Counted from the stretch's first letter, positions 16,910 through 26,967 are shown. The stretch is 35,261 bases of DNA from Mycobacterium asiaticum (GCF_001673315.1 NZ_LZLQ01000114.1:1-35261); one strand, 5' to 3'. Numbers and translations are program-made. The notes: generated from the sequence alone by a model not told the origin.

Positions 16910-18575
16910 AGCCGATCGCGGTGTAGTCCAAATCGGCCAACCCGCGCGCGCCGAAATTGGCCAGATCGCTGCGGACAGCAACCGTTCCGACAGATTGGAC
17001 AAGCGGCAGGCTGAATCCTTCGGCCCAGATCAGTCGGTCGACTTCGTTGGCCAGCGCGCGGGCCTTCCCGGGATCGAGCTCGCCGAGGGTTTGCTCGATC
17101 GCCTCGTCGATCTCGCGGCTGCCGATCTTGCCGAAGTTGCTCTCTCCGTAGGATGCGTAGATCTGCGTGAGCCCGGACAGCGGGAACGCGTCGCCTTGCC
17201 AACCAAACAGCGCAATGTCGAAGTCCCCGACATTGACGTAGTCACTGAAGAATCTGCTGCCCGAACGCGCCTGGAGTTGAAGTTTGACACCGATGTCGGC
17301 GAGGCTGTGCTGGGCGATCTGGGTGAAGACTTTGGCGCTTGGCGACTCGTAAAACAACAGCCGTATTACGAGTTGACGACCGTCCTTCTCCCGGAACTCG
17401 CCCCCAGGATTGAGCTTCCACCCGAGCGAGTCCAGCTCCCGCTTTGCCCGCTCCGGGTCATACGGGAGGCTGTTGTCCTGATATCCCGCCTGTCCGGCTA
17501 CGAAGATGTGGTTGTTCAGTGGCGCCGGGTCACCCGTCAACCCGTTCAGAGCGACTTTCGCGATCATTCGCCGGTCGATTCCCTGACAGATCGCCAGTCG
17601 CAGCGCGGGCTCGCGGAGCATCGATCCTTTGGCCCCATTCATGGTGAAGTGAGTCCAGCTCGGTCCGGGTGCCCGCCGGATCGATATGCCCTTGGTGTGC
17701 TCGGCGATGACGAGTTGGTCCAATAAACCAACCCCCGCCGCGTCGATCGCATTGTTCTGCAACGCGGGCAACGACGCCGTCGGGTCGAGCACCAGGTAGG
17801 TGATCGAATCCAGGCGTGGTCGTCGCCCCCACCATTTCGTGTTGCGGGTCAAAGTGATCCGCTGCTTGGCGCGGTCCGGTTCGGACATGATGAACGGACC
17901 CGCCGACACATCGGGCATGTCCAGCCATCTTGTGTTGAATGCTTCGGGGGTGCCGGTCACGCTGGCCGGCAACAGCATTCCGTTGCCGGCGAACATGCCG
18001 CGCCACTCGGCGTAGGGTTTGGCGAACGTCATGACGGCCTGCCGGTCGTCAACGCCGCGGGTCACCGAGGCGACTCGCTCGGCGCCACCGGTAGAGGCGA
18101 TCTCGAACGCCTTGTCCGCCCCGCTGAGGGCATGGATCTGACTGGCGATGTCGCGCCAGGTGATCGGGTTGCCGTCGGACCAGAATGCCTTGGGATTGAT
18201 CGTGTAGGTGACCACCTGCGGGTTGGTCCCGGTGAGTTCGACACTGGTGAAGTAGTCGGTGTTGACCGTCGTCGAGCCGTCCGCCCCAATTCGGAAGGCG
18301 CTCGGCAGGGTCGCCTTGAGCATGTTCGCCGTTTCGGCGTTGTTGCCGTCGATGTGCAGGATGTTGAAGTTGGGCGGCAGGTCGCTGAGCCCCAGGCGTA
18401 GGTCGCCGCCTTCGCGTAACGTCGCCGGGTCCTGCGGGTTGAGGTCGCTGCCGGCACCTATTGCGATGTTTGCGCCGGTCGTCGTCTGGGCGCCGGCGGA
18501 GCATCCGGACAACACCACGGTGGCGACCAGCATTGTCACCGCCGCGCGGCGAAGCCTTGCCACCAGGCTAGTCAT
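16899..18575 (-). CDS. oppA: Oligopeptide ABC transporter substrate-binding lipoprotein OppA
   Basis: The 558-residue product is a family 5 (Opp/Dpp) solute-binding protein. Its signal peptide ends in a lipobox LSGC with the lipidated Cys at 25, so it is tethered outside the membrane. The mature part has the typical two-lobed domain, including [19 protein letters not shown] and the segments that follow in this family. The ATG at 18575 overlaps the oppD stop by 8 bases, so it is the last gene of the operon. It corresponds to Rv1280c. In M. tuberculosis the system has been linked to uptake of peptides including glutathione; the ligand here is inferred. Its stop overlaps the convergent hydrolase gene. 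Confidence 0.93.
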   Translation of the reverse strand: MTSLVARLRRAAVTMLVATVVLSGCSAGAQTTTGANIAIGAGSDLNPQDPATLREGGDLRLGLSDLPPNFNILHIDGNNAETANMLKATLPSAFRIGADGSTTVNTDYFTSVELTGTNPQVVTYTINPKAFWSDGNPITWRDIASQIHALSGADKAFEIASTGGAERVASVTRGVDDRQAVMTFAKPYAEWRGMFAGNGMLLPASVTGTPEAFNTRWLDMPDVSAGPFIMSEPDRAKQRITLTRNTKWWGRRPRLDSITYLVLDPTASLPALQNNAIDAAGVGLLDQLVIAEHTKGISIRRAPGPSWTHFTMNGAKGSMLREPALRLAICQGIDRRMIAKVALNGLTGDPAPLNNHIFVAGQAGYQDNSLPYDPERAKRELDSLGWKLNPGGEFREKDGRQLVIRLLFYESPSAKVFTQIAQHSLADIGVKLQLQARSGSRFFSDYVNVGDFDIALFGWQGDAFPLSGLTQIYASYGESNFGKIGSREIDEAIEQTLGELDPGKARALANEVDRLIWAEGFSLPLVQSVGTVAVRSDLANFGARGLADLDYTAIGFTR

Positions 18576-20415
18576 GGCGCGGCTCCGGTTGCGGTACCGC
18601 GGCCAGCAGTCGTCGCGTGTATTCGTGTTGCGGATTACCGAACACCTCCTGGCTGTCACCCTGCTCGACGACGGCGCCGCGATGCATCACAACCACCCGA
18701 TGCGCCAGGTGCTTGACGACTGAAAGGTCATGCGAGACAAAGAGATATGACAGGCCGAATCGATCTTGCAGGTCCAGCAAAAGATTCAGGATGCCGGCCT
18801 GAATCGAGACGTCGAGTGCGGATACAGGCTCGTCGAGGGCGAGGATCTTGGGCCGCAACGCCAACGCGCGTGCGATGCCGATGCGCTGCTTCTGACCACC
18901 CGAGAACTCCGCGGGGTAGCGGCTGGCGTCGGCTCGGCGCAGGCCCACAACGCCCAATAGCTCGGCCACCTTGGCGTTGGTGTCGCTCTTGCTGAACCCG
19001 TTGGCGTGCAACGGCTCTGCAAGCAGTTCGAAGACCGGCAGGCGCGGATCCAGCGACGCCACCGGGTCCTGGAAAACCACCTGGATATCGCGTCGCAGCG
19101 ATCGTCGACCGGCCTTGCTCAGCGTGGCGACGTCGGCGCCGAGTACCTCGATCGAACCGGCCTGTGGCGCAGCAAGTTCCAGGACTTGGTGCAGGGTGGT
19201 CGACTTGCCCGACCCCGATTCACCTACGATCCCTAGAGTTCGACCCTCTTGTAGTTCGAAGCTCACGCCGTCCACCGCCCGTACCTCGCCGACGACGCGG
19301 CGCAGGACCACGCCCTTGGTCAAGGGGTAGGTCTTGACCAGATCACGCACCCGCACCACGACGGTCGAGGCATCGGACACCGCTTCGGCCCGCGAGGTTT
19401 CAACACCGTAGATGTCGGCTGCGCTGCGCCCGACGACCTGATCGGTGCGAATGCAGGCGGCCCGGTGACCGGCGCCGACAGTGCCGGACACGGGGAGCAA
19501 CTCGGGTTCCGCAGCCACGCATTCGTCGATGGCCAACGGACAGCGGGCTGCGAACGGGCACCCGGGCTCCAGGTCGACCAGCGAAGGGGGCGCCCCCGGT
19601 ATGGGGACCAGTCGGGTGCCCTGGGGGGCGTCCAGTCGGGGGACCGATCCCAATAGTCCGATGGTGTAGGGCATTTGGCGATCACGGTAGAGATCGCTGA
19701 CCGGAGCCGATTCGACGACTCGCCCCGCGTACATGACCAGCGCGCGGTCGGCGAACTCTGCGACCACACCGAGGTCGTGGGTGATGATCAGCACTCCGGC
19801 CCCGGTGACGTCCCGAGCCTTCCTGAGCACTTCGAGGATCTGCGCCTGCACGGTCACATCGAGCGCGGTGGTGGGCTCGTCGCAGATCAACAAGTCGGGA
19901 TCATTGGCGATCGCAATGGCAATCACCACGCGTTGGCGTTCGCCGCCGGAAAGCTCGTGCGGGAACGCCCGGGCCCGCTGCTGCGGCTGCGAGATACCCA
20001 CCAGCTCAAGCAGTTCGACCGCACGGACCGCGGCCGCCTTCCTGCCGACGTCGGGCTGGTGCACCCGAATGGTCTCGGCGATTTGCTTACCCACGGTGTA
20101 CACCGGAGTCAGCGCGGACATCGGGTCCTGAAACACCGTACCGATCGATTTGCCGCGGACCTTCGACATCGTATTGTCGTCGCTGCCAAGCAGTTCAGCG
20201 CCGTGTAGCCGAACCGAACCGGCTACCTTCGCGTACTCCGGCAGCAGGCCGACCACCGCCATTGCCGCCGCGGACTTTCCCGAACCCGATTCGCCCACCA
20301 TCGCCACCACTTCACCTGGGTTGATGTGATAGCTGATGCCGCGCACCGCCGTCACTTGGGCGCCGTCGGTCGGGAAGGAGACGGCCAGGTCGGTCACCTC
20401 GAGCAGTGGACTCAT
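18568..20415 (-). CDS. oppD: Oligopeptide ABC transporter ATPase OppD (two fused ATPase domains)
   Basis: This 615-residue protein carries two complete ATPase domains, equal to OppD and OppF fused. The first has Walker A GESGSGKS at 41-48 and LSGGERQ, and the second has GESGSGKS at 398-405, FSGGQKQ and LALDEP. Between them is a Cys cluster ([14 protein letters not shown] and a later Cys in RAACI). The M. tuberculosis OppABCD structure was reported to bind an iron-sulfur cluster in this type of segment. The ATG at 20415 overlaps the oppC stop (ATGA). It drives import through OppB and OppC, on the cytoplasmic face. It matches Rv1281c. Confidence 0.94.
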   Translation of the reverse strand: MSPLLEVTDLAVSFPTDGAQVTAVRGISYHINPGEVVAMVGESGSGKSAAAMAVVGLLPEYAKVAGSVRLHGAELLGSDDNTMSKVRGKSIGTVFQDPMSALTPVYTVGKQIAETIRVHQPDVGRKAAAVRAVELLELVGISQPQQRARAFPHELSGGERQRVVIAIAIANDPDLLICDEPTTALDVTVQAQILEVLRKARDVTGAGVLIITHDLGVVAEFADRALVMYAGRVVESAPVSDLYRDRQMPYTIGLLGSVPRLDAPQGTRLVPIPGAPPSLVDLEPGCPFAARCPLAIDECVAAEPELLPVSGTVGAGHRAACIRTDQVVGRSAADIYGVETSRAEAVSDASTVVVRVRDLVKTYPLTKGVVLRRVVGEVRAVDGVSFELQEGRTLGIVGESGSGKSTTLHQVLELAAPQAGSIEVLGADVATLSKAGRRSLRRDIQVVFQDPVASLDPRLPVFELLAEPLHANGFSKSDTNAKVAELLGVVGLRRADASRYPAEFSGGQKQRIGIARALALRPKILALDEPVSALDVSIQAGILNLLLDLQDRFGLSYLFVSHDLSVVKHLAHRVVVMHRGAVVEQGDSQEVFGNPQHEYTRRLLAAVPQPEPRHD

Positions 20416-21308
20416 GCGGGGCCGCGCCGCAGGGTTTTGGCGCCGGGGTCGAACGCGTCGCGCAGTCCGTCGCCGGTCAGGTTGGTGCACAACACAATCA
20501 GCACCAGCGCTCCGGCCGGGAACAGAAACACCCAGGGGAAGGTGGTTGCCGACTGGGTGCCGTCGGCGATCAAAGTGCCCAGCGAGACATCCGGGGGCTG
20601 GACGCCGAAACCGAGGAAACTCAGGCCGGTTTCGGCCATGATGGCCGAGCCGACGTTGATGGTGGCGTCGATGATCAGGATCGATGCCACATTGGGCAGC
20701 ACGTGCCTGGTGATGATCCGGCGACTCGACACGCCCATATACCTTGCCGCTCGGATGAATTCGAGCTCGCGTAAACCCTTGGTCAAACCGCGCACTATGC
20801 GTGAGCTGACCATCCAGCCGAACACGGACAGGAGCACGATCAGCGACGCGATGTTGGCCGAGTTTCTGGTTCGCATCGAGGCAATCGCGATCAACAGAAT
20901 GGAGGGCACTACCAGCATCAAGTCGACCAACCACATCAGCGCGCGATCCCGAAGGCCGCCGAAATATCCAGCGATCGATCCGACGGTGGCGGCTATCCCG
21001 GTGGAGATTATCGCGACGCAGGCCCCGATGAGCATCGACTTCTGCATGCCGCGCAACGTCTGAGCGAACAGGTCCTGACCTAAAGCGTTGGTGCCCAGCC
21101 AGTGACGGAAGCTCGGCGGCTGCAGCAACGCATCGAAATCCAGATCCTGATACGAGTAAGGCAGCAGGGGAGGCAGCGCGTAACAGCCGACTAACAGCAG
21201 CACCAATATCACCAGTGCTACCACCGCGGACCGATTGCGCAGGAACCGCCGCAGCACCAGGGTGCGCCGTGAGGTGAATCCCGCTGTTTCGGTGTCGGCA
21301 GCGGTCAT
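20412..21308 (-). CDS. oppC: Oligopeptide ABC transporter permease OppC
   Basis: The 298-residue protein has an N-terminal membrane segment (about 25-48), a periplasmic-side loop and five further helices of the Opp/Dpp permease type. The EAA-type coupling loop ([16 protein letters not shown]) is present. The ATG at 21308-21306 overlaps the oppB stop (ATGA), and its own stop overlaps oppD. It forms the membrane channel with OppB. It corresponds to Rv1282c, which is about seven residues shorter at one end as I recall. Confidence 0.93.
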   Translation of the reverse strand: MTAADTETAGFTSRRTLVLRRFLRNRSAVVALVILVLLLVGCYALPPLLPYSYQDLDFDALLQPPSFRHWLGTNALGQDLFAQTLRGMQKSMLIGACVAIISTGIAATVGSIAGYFGGLRDRALMWLVDLMLVVPSILLIAIASMRTRNSANIASLIVLLSVFGWMVSSRIVRGLTKGLRELEFIRAARYMGVSSRRIITRHVLPNVASILIIDATINVGSAIMAETGLSFLGFGVQPPDVSLGTLIADGTQSATTFPWVFLFPAGALVLIVLCTNLTGDGLRDAFDPGAKTLRRGPA

Positions 21309-22282
21309 GACACGCGCACCCGTGGGTCTAGCGCCGCGTAGAAGATGTCGGAGAGCAGGCCGGCCAAAAGCACGACGGTGCCTGAGAACAACGTGATGGC
21401 GACGACGATATTGGTGTCCTGGGTGGAGATGCCTCGGATCACCCATTCACCCATGCCGTGCCAGCCGAAGATCTTCTCGACGAAGACGGCCCCTCCGACG
21501 AGTCCGGCAACGCTGTAGGCGAACAGCGTCGCCATCGGTATCAACGCCGTGCGAAGGCCGTGCTTGACCAGCGCACGCCTGCGGGTCAAGCCCTTGGCGC
21601 GGGCGGTGCGAATGAAATCCTGCCCCAGTATGTCGAGCATTGCGTTGCGCTGAAAGCGGCTGTACCCCGCGGCGGCCATCAACGCCAGGGTGAAGGTCGG
21701 CAGCACCAAGTGCTTCAACCGATCGACCAGCGCCGCCCAGGTACCGCCGTCGATACCGGGTGCCGTCTCGCCGGTGTAGGCGAACAGTTGATATCCCAGT
21801 GCCCAGTTGAGGCGTAGGGCGCCGATGATCAACAGGTAGGCGATGACGAATGACGGCGTGCTCATCACAAGGAATGCGAATGCGGTGACGACGCGGTCGC
21901 TGAGCCGGTATTGGCGGATGGCGCCCCAGGCGCCGAGCGTCACGCCCAACAGCGTGCCAACCACCGACCCGATCACCACCAGGCGCAGGGTCACGCCGAC
22001 CCGGCGTCCCAGTTCGGTGCCCACCGGTTGGCCGGTGATCGTCTTGCCGAAGTCTCCCTGCACGGCATGCGACGCCCAGTTCGCATAACGGATTGGAATG
22101 GGCCGGTCCAGGCCCAGATCATGAGCTTTGGCGTCGATCACGGCCTGGGGCGGCCGGGGACTGCGCTGCATCAAACTTTCCAGCGGCGAAAACACCACGG
22201 AGGCCAGGCAGTAGGTCAGGAACGACGCCAGTGCGAGCAACACGATGTAGTTGAGCAACCGGCGCAGCAGGAAACGCGTCAT
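21305..22282 (-). CDS. oppB: Oligopeptide ABC transporter permease OppB
   Basis: The 325-residue length equals that of Rv1283c. It has an N-terminal helix ([19 protein letters not shown]), a large loop and a five-helix permease domain with the coupling loop [17 protein letters not shown]. The ATG at 22282 is preceded by AAGAGGG at a suitable distance, and it is the first gene of the oppBCDA operon. It diverges from canB across 167 bases, which should hold both promoters. Membrane channel half with OppC. Confidence 0.93.
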   Translation of the reverse strand: MTRFLLRRLLNYIVLLALASFLTYCLASVVFSPLESLMQRSPRPPQAVIDAKAHDLGLDRPIPIRYANWASHAVQGDFGKTITGQPVGTELGRRVGVTLRLVVIGSVVGTLLGVTLGAWGAIRQYRLSDRVVTAFAFLVMSTPSFVIAYLLIIGALRLNWALGYQLFAYTGETAPGIDGGTWAALVDRLKHLVLPTFTLALMAAAGYSRFQRNAMLDILGQDFIRTARAKGLTRRRALVKHGLRTALIPMATLFAYSVAGLVGGAVFVEKIFGWHGMGEWVIRGISTQDTNIVVAITLFSGTVVLLAGLLSDIFYAALDPRVRVS

Positions 22283-22377
22283 GCCCGACCCTCTTGCCGC
22301 ATTGGGACAGGGTAACGATCCCACCCGCGGCTCGCTTCGAAGCGCGTCGGGCATTTCGATCCGGATGATCCGCACGG

Positions 22378-22406
22378 GTGAAATCCGACGGGTCCGTTGT
22401 TAAGAT
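22378..22406 (+). promoter_or_regulatory. Candidate sigma-A-type promoter of canB
   Basis: GTGAAA (22378-22383), a 17-base spacer and TAAGAT (22401-22406) each match the consensus at 4 of 6 positions. The predicted start near 22413 lies ahead of the ribosome site at 22436-22443. This is a weak-motif call supported mainly by spacing and position. Confidence 0.4.
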
Positions 22407-22449
22407 CGCGGCGGCATCGACGCTTGTAGCAAACCTGAGGGAGACCTGC

Positions 22450-22941
22450 GTGACGGTTACCGACGATTACCTGGCCAACAACGCCACGTACGCGAGCAAT
22501 TTCGAGGGCCCTTTGCCGCTGCCGCCGAGCAAACACGTCGCGGTGCTGGCCTGCATGGACGCCCGCATCGACGTCTACCGCGTGCTCGGCATCAATGAGG
22601 GGGAGTCGCACGTCATCCGCAATGCCGGTGGAGTGGCCTCCGACGACGCTATCCGCTCGCTGGCAATCAGCCAGCGGCTGTTGGGCACCGAAGAGATCAT
22701 CCTGATCCACCACACCGACTGCGGCATGCTCACCTTCACCGACGACGAATTCAAGCGCAGCATCCAGGAGGAGACCGGGATCAAGCCGCCATGGGCGGCC
22801 GAGTCCTTCCCGGATCTGGCCGAGGATGTCCGGCAGTCGTTGCGCCGGCTCGAGAACAGCCCGTTCGTCACCAAGCACACTTCGCTGCGTGGGTTCATCT
22901 TCGATGTCGCGACCGGCAAGCTCGAAGAGGTCACCCTGTAG
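22450..22941 (+). CDS. canB: Beta-carbonic anhydrase CanB
   Basis: The 163-residue product equals Rv1284 in length. It is a beta-class carbonic anhydrase interconverting CO2 and bicarbonate. The zinc ligands are Cys35 (ACMDAR), His88 and Cys91 (HHTDCG), with the Asp37-Arg39 dyad that controls open and closed forms of the site. I start at the GTG at 22450, which has a clear ribosome site (TGAGGGAG, 22436-22443); this is where the family begins. It lies upstream of cysD on the same strand, an arrangement shared with M. tuberculosis, although the 171-base gap with its own promoter suggests the sulfate genes can be transcribed separately. Confidence 0.93.
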   Translation: MTVTDDYLANNATYASNFEGPLPLPPSKHVAVLACMDARIDVYRVLGINEGESHVIRNAGGVASDDAIRSLAISQRLLGTEEIILIHHTDCGMLTFTDDEFKRSIQEETGIKPPWAAESFPDLAEDVRQSLRRLENSPFVTKHTSLRGFIFDVATGKLEEVTL

Positions 22942-23026
22942 CGCGATCGGCCCGCGAAGGCTCCCGTTTCCTGTGGAAACGAGGAGCTTTTGCGTCTGTG
23001 CACCTGGCGGTATCTCCCCGCGCGCG

Positions 23027-23058
23027 TTGACAGCCTCGCAACCGGCTGGTTTTATATC
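23027..23058 (+). promoter_or_regulatory. Candidate promoter of cysD-cysNC
   Basis: A perfect -35 hexamer TTGACA lies at 23027-23032. The AT-rich run TTTATATC at 23051-23058 follows at 18-20 bases and could supply the -10 element. The surrounding 50 bases are much more AT-rich than the genes on either side. The exact -10 register is uncertain. Confidence 0.5.
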
Positions 23059-23068
23059 TGCAATAGCA

Positions 23069-23097
23069 GTAAATATGGTCAAATCAACCAACTTTAC
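23069..23097. promoter_or_regulatory. 29-base imperfect dyad upstream of cysD (candidate operator)
   Basis: Arms GTAAATATGGT (23069-23079) and ACCAACTTTAC (23087-23097) are inverted copies matching at 9 of 11 positions around a 7-base centre. The dyad lies just after the candidate promoter and 15 bases before the cysD start at 23113. Size and symmetry suit a dimeric winged-helix repressor such as an Rrf2 protein, and one is encoded at the end of the cluster. The link is an inference. Confidence 0.5.
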
Positions 23098-23112
23098 CGA
23101 GAAGTGATGCTG

Positions 23113-24042
23113 ATGAGCACTGACCTCAAATCCGGGCCCGCCGCCGGCCAGTACGAATTGAGCCATTTGCGCTCGCTGGAAGCCGAGGCGATCCACATCA
23201 TCCGCGAGGTGGCCGCCGAGTTCGAGCGGCCGGTGCTGCTCTTCTCCGGCGGTAAAGACTCGATCGTCATGCTCCACCTGGCGCTCAAGGCTTTCCGTCC
23301 CGGGCGGCTCCCGTTCCCGGTGATGCACGTCGATACCGGTCACAACTTCGACGAAGTGCTGGCGACTCGGGACGAGTTGGTCGCCGCGGCGGGGGTACGA
23401 CTGGTGGTGGCATCGGTCCAGGACGACATCGACGCCGGCCGGGTGGTCGAGACGATCCCGTCCCGCAACCCGCTGCAGACGGTGACCCTGCTGCGCGCCA
23501 TCGGTGAGAACAAGTTCGACGCGGCTTTCGGCGGCGCCCGGCGCGACGAGGAGAAGGCGCGGGCCAAGGAGCGGGTCTTCAGCTTCCGCGACGAGTTCGG
23601 CCAGTGGGATCCGAAAGCGCAGCGGCCCGAACTGTGGAACCTCTACAACGGGCGCCATCACAAAGGCGAGCACATCCGGGTTTTCCCGCTGTCCAACTGG
23701 ACCGAGTTCGACATCTGGTCTTATGTCGGGGCAGAGAAGGTAAAGCTGCCGTCGATTTATTTCGCTCACCGGCGCAAGGTTTTTCAGCGCGACGGAATGT
23801 TGCTGGCCGTGCACCGGCATCTGCAACCGCGCCCCGACGAGCCGGTGTTCGAGGCCTCGGTCCGCTTCCGCACCGTCGGCGACGTGACCTGTACCGGATG
23901 TGTGGAATCCAATGCGGCGACGGTGTCGGAGGTGATCGCCGAGACGGCGGTGTCCCGGCTGACCGAACGCGGCGCCACCCGGGCCGACGACCGGATCTCC
24001 GAGGCGGGCATGGAAGACCGGAAGCGACAGGGGTACTTCTGA
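23113..24042 (+). CDS. cysD: Sulfate adenylyltransferase subunit 2, CysD
   Basis: CysD makes adenosine 5'-phosphosulfate (APS) from sulfate and ATP together with CysN. The 309-residue product has the PP-loop motif SGGKDS at 45-50, then the conserved stretches HVDTGHNFDE and GGARRDEEKARAKER. I start at the ATG at 23113, which has GAGAAG at 23099-23104 eight bases upstream; an ATG two codons earlier is also in frame. The stop overlaps the cysNC start by one base (TGATG). It corresponds to Rv1285. Confidence 0.94.
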   Translation: MSTDLKSGPAAGQYELSHLRSLEAEAIHIIREVAAEFERPVLLFSGGKDSIVMLHLALKAFRPGRLPFPVMHVDTGHNFDEVLATRDELVAAAGVRLVVASVQDDIDAGRVVETIPSRNPLQTVTLLRAIGENKFDAAFGGARRDEEKARAKERVFSFRDEFGQWDPKAQRPELWNLYNGRHHKGEHIRVFPLSNWTEFDIWSYVGAEKVKLPSIYFAHRRKVFQRDGMLLAVHRHLQPRPDEPVFEASVRFRTVGDVTCTGCVESNAATVSEVIAETAVSRLTERGATRADDRISEAGMEDRKRQGYF

Positions 24043-25895
24043 TGGCTCAATCGTCCACACTGCTTCGCTTGGCGACGGCCGGATCGGTCGACGACGGCAA
24101 GTCCACTCTCATCGGTCGTCTGCTCTACGACTCCAAGGCCGTGATGGAAGACCAGTGGGCGTCGGTGGAGAAGACGTCGCGCGAGCGCGGTCACGAGTAC
24201 ACCGATCTGGCACTGGTCACCGATGGTCTGCGGGCCGAACGCGAGCAGGGCATCACCATCGATGTCGCCTATCGCTACTTCGCTACTCCCAAGCGGAAAT
24301 TCATCATCGCCGACACCCCCGGCCACATCCAGTACACCCGGAACATGGTGACCGGAGCCTCGACGGCACAACTGGTGATCGTGCTCGTCGACGCGCGGCA
24401 CGGGCTGCTGGAGCAGTCCCGCCGGCACGCCTTCCTGGCTTCACTGCTGGGCATTCAGCACATCGTGCTCGCCGTCAACAAGATGGACCTGATCGATTGG
24501 GACCAAGAGAAATTCGAGGCGATCCGTGACGAGTTCCACGCGTTCGCCGCCCGCCTGGACGTGCAGGACGTCGCGACCATCCCGATGTCGGCGTTGCATG
24601 GCGACAACGTGGTGACCAAGTCCGACAAGACGCCGTGGTACGAGGGGCCGGCCCTGCTGTCCCATTTGGAAGAGGTCTTCATCGCCGGCGACCGCAATCT
24701 GGTCGACGTGCGCTTCCCGGTCCAGTACGTGATCCGCCCGCACACGCATGAACACCAGGACCACCGCAGTTACGCCGGCACCGTGGCCAGTGGAGTGATG
24801 CGCCCCGGAGACGAGGTGGTGGTGCTGCCGATCGGCAAGACGACCCGGATCACCAGCATCGACGGCCCCACTGGCCCTGTCGCGGAGGCGTTTCCGCCGA
24901 TGGCCGTCTCGGTGAGCCTGGCCGACGATATCGACATTTCGCGCGGTGACATGATCGCCCGCACCAACAATCAACCTCGGGTCGCCCAGCACTTCGACGC
25001 GACGGTGTGCTGGATGTCGGATACCTCGGCGCTGGAGCCCGGCCGTGACTACGTCATCAAGCAGACCACGCGCACCACGCGGGCCAGGATAACGGCGCTG
25101 GACTACCGACTCGACGTCAACACGCTGCACCGGGACAAGACCGCAACAGCGTTGAAGCTCAACGAACTTGGCCGTATCACGTTACGTACCCAGGTGCCCC
25201 TGCTGCTCGACGAATATTCCCGCAACGCGAGCACCGGTTCGTTCATCCTGATCGACCCGGACACCAACGGGACGGTGGCCGCGGGGATGGTGCTGCGGGA
25301 TGTGTTGGCGCAGAAGGCAAGTCCGAACACGGTCCGGCACAAGTCACTGGTCACCGCAGCGGACCGCGCGATCCGGGGCAGGACGGTGTGGCTCACCGGG
25401 CTCTCGGGAGCCGGTAAGTCGTCGGTAGCCATGCTGGTCGAGCAGAAGTTGCTCGAAATGGGCATCCCGGCATACGTTCTCGACGGCGACAACCTGCGTC
25501 ACGGCCTCAACGCCGACCTCGGATTCTCGATGGCCGACCGGGCGGAGAACCTGCGGCGTCTGGCGCACGTCGCAACGCTGCTGGCCGATTCGGGTCAGAT
25601 CGTACTGGTGCCGGCCATCAGCCCGCTCGACGAGCACCGGGAGTTGGCGCGAAAGGTGCACGACGACGCGGGATTTGATTTCTTCGAGGTGTTCTGCGAC
25701 ACCCCGCTGGTCGAGTGTGAGCGGCGCGATCCCAAAGGCCTGTACGCCAAGGCACGGGCCGGCGAGATCACGCATTTCACCGGGATCGACAGCCCGTATC
25801 AGCGGCCGAAGAACCCCGATCTGCGGCTTACCACCGATCGCACTCTCGAAGAGCAGGCGCAGAGCGTGATCGACATGCTCGAGTTGCGGGCTTAG
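24042..25895 (+). CDS. cysN: Bifunctional sulfate adenylyltransferase GTPase / APS kinase, CysNC
   Basis: The 617-residue protein is the fusion typical of mycobacteria. The N-terminal GTPase (about 1-440) shows G1 GSVDDGKS (14-21), DTPGH (91-95) and NKMD (146-149) and drives APS synthesis with CysD. The C-terminal APS kinase (about 445-617) has P-loop GLSGAGKS (453-460), DGDNLRHGLN and the phospho-acceptor type serine in ISP (527), and makes PAPS for sulfation. Sulfur from APS also feeds cysteine synthesis. The start overlaps the cysD stop by one base, so the two are translationally coupled. It corresponds to Rv1286. Confidence 0.95.
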   Translation: MAQSSTLLRLATAGSVDDGKSTLIGRLLYDSKAVMEDQWASVEKTSRERGHEYTDLALVTDGLRAEREQGITIDVAYRYFATPKRKFIIADTPGHIQYTRNMVTGASTAQLVIVLVDARHGLLEQSRRHAFLASLLGIQHIVLAVNKMDLIDWDQEKFEAIRDEFHAFAARLDVQDVATIPMSALHGDNVVTKSDKTPWYEGPALLSHLEEVFIAGDRNLVDVRFPVQYVIRPHTHEHQDHRSYAGTVASGVMRPGDEVVVLPIGKTTRITSIDGPTGPVAEAFPPMAVSVSLADDIDISRGDMIARTNNQPRVAQHFDATVCWMSDTSALEPGRDYVIKQTTRTTRARITALDYRLDVNTLHRDKTATALKLNELGRITLRTQVPLLLDEYSRNASTGSFILIDPDTNGTVAAGMVLRDVLAQKASPNTVRHKSLVTAADRAIRGRTVWLTGLSGAGKSSVAMLVEQKLLEMGIPAYVLDGDNLRHGLNADLGFSMADRAENLRRLAHVATLLADSGQIVLVPAISPLDEHRELARKVHDDAGFDFFEVFCDTPLVECERRDPKGLYAKARAGEITHFTGIDSPYQRPKNPDLRLTTDRTLEEQAQSVIDMLELRA

Positions 25896-25916
25896 CGAGC
25901 TGGCACAATCTGCAGC

Positions 25917-26384
25917 ATGCGGATGTCGGCCAAAGCGGAATACGCTGTGCGCGCGATGGTCCAGCTCGCGACGGTGCCCAGCGGCGATTTGGTCAAGACC
26001 GACGATCTGGCCCAGGCCCAGGGCATCCCGCCACAATTTCTCGTCGACATCCTGACCAACCTGCGCACCGATCGCCTGGTGCGAAGCCACCGGGGTCGCG
26101 AGGGCGGCTACGAGCTCGCCCGGTCGGGCACCGAGATCAGCATCGCCGACGTGTTGCGTTGTATTGACGGGCCGTTGGCCAGCGTCCGCGACATCGGGCT
26201 CGGTGACCTGCCCTATTCCGGGCCCACTGTGGCGCTGACCGACGTCTGGCGGGCGCTGCGCGCCAGCATGCGTTCAGTGCTGGAAGAGACCACGATCGCC
26301 GATGTCGCCGCCGGCAGCCTGCCCGATCACGTATCCCGACTGGCTAACGACTATCGGGATCAGGAGAGCAAGCGCCGCGGCTAG
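25917..26384 (+). CDS. Rrf2-family transcriptional regulator without the Fe-S cysteines
   Basis: The 155-residue product has the N-terminal winged helix typical of Rrf2 proteins ([11 protein letters not shown], then [16 protein letters not shown] and [10 protein letters not shown]). The three-Cys cluster that binds Fe-S in IscR and NsrR is absent: the only Cys is in RCIDGP. That makes a CymR-like (cysteine metabolism) or other non-Fe-S mode more likely. It follows cysNC after 21 bases and should be co-transcribed, so control of the sulfate genes is a fair inference. It corresponds to Rv1287. No strong ribosome site is seen at the ATG. Its stop shares CTAG with the stop of the convergent VOC gene. 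Confidence 0.88.
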   Translation: MRMSAKAEYAVRAMVQLATVPSGDLVKTDDLAQAQGIPPQFLVDILTNLRTDRLVRSHRGREGGYELARSGTEISIADVLRCIDGPLASVRDIGLGDLPYSGPTVALTDVWRALRASMRSVLEETTIADVAAGSLPDHVSRLANDYRDQESKRRG

Positions 26385-26770
26385 CCGCCCGAGCCGTACG
26401 GCCGGGTGAGTATCTCCATCGCGTGCCCGGCCGGATCCCGGAAGTACACGCCGCGTCCGCCGTCCCGGGTGTTGATCTGGCCGGGGCGGCTGGCTCCCGG
26501 GTCAGCCCAGTGCGGCAGGCCGCGTGCGGTGATCTTGCCGTATATCGCGTCGAACTCGTCCTCGGAGACCAGAAACGCGTAGTGCTGCGCTCGAATCTCT
26601 TCGGTCGCGGCGACGTCGGCGTAATCCAGCGATGCGCCGTGGTCGAGCGTGACGACCATGAACGGGCCGAACGGCGTCGGGCTGGGTAGATCGAACAACT
26701 CGGTCAGGAATTCCGCGGACTGCTGCTTGTCGCGGGCCGCGACGATCGTGTGGTTGAAACTGATGCTCAT
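26381..26770 (-). CDS. VOC (glyoxalase-fold) family protein
   Basis: The 129-residue product has two beta-alpha-beta-beta-beta units of the vicinal oxygen chelate superfamily, starting [13 protein letters not shown] and ending [16 protein letters not shown]. Possible metal ligands are His in FNHT, His in AQHYAF and Glu in AMEIL. Members act as lyases, dioxygenases or resistance proteins, so no reaction can be named. I start at the ATG at 26770; another in-frame ATG at 26782 would add four residues. It is separated from the next VOC gene by a 197-base region filled with a structured repeat. The two VOC genes point the same way, but the repeat makes a simple operon uncertain. Confidence 0.82.
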   Translation of the reverse strand: MSISFNHTIVAARDKQQSAEFLTELFDLPSPTPFGPFMVVTLDHGASLDYADVAATEEIRAQHYAFLVSEDEFDAIYGKITARGLPHWADPGASRPGQINTRDGGRGVYFRDPAGHAMEILTRPYGSGG

Positions 26771-26787
26771 AGTTCTGGCCATTTTCC

Positions 26788-26955
26788 GCTTTTTCCGGTG
26801 AGCGTGCACAGCGGTACACCGCCACGCGGCTGCCCGCGGCTTTTTCTGCACGCTCGCGAGTACGTGGGCAGTGGTTTCCGTGCTTTTTCCGGTGAGCGTG
26901 CACAGCGGTACACCGCCACGCCGATAACCGTGGCTTTCTAAGCACGCTGGCGCCC
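26788..26955. repeat. Two-copy 94-base structured repeat between VOC genes
   Basis: A 40-base word occurs identically at 26788-26827 and 26882-26921, 94 bases apart. Each copy begins GCTTTTTCCGGTGAGC and ends GGTACACCGCCACGC. Each unit also has inverted arms: AGCGTGCA (26801-26808) with TGCACGCT (26847-26854) is perfect, and AGCGTGCA (26895-26902) with AGCACGCT (26941-26948) matches at 7 of 8. A small inner dyad GCGGT-AC-ACCGC is conserved. The layout suggests a dispersed hairpin element of the MIRU kind rather than coding DNA. Confidence 0.8.
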
Positions 26956-26967
26956 CCCAGCGACAGC

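Noticed and set aside
22279..24060. Open frame of 593 codons on the minus strand
   Set aside because: It is opposite canB and cysD, which have clear motifs and ribosome sites. No family features.
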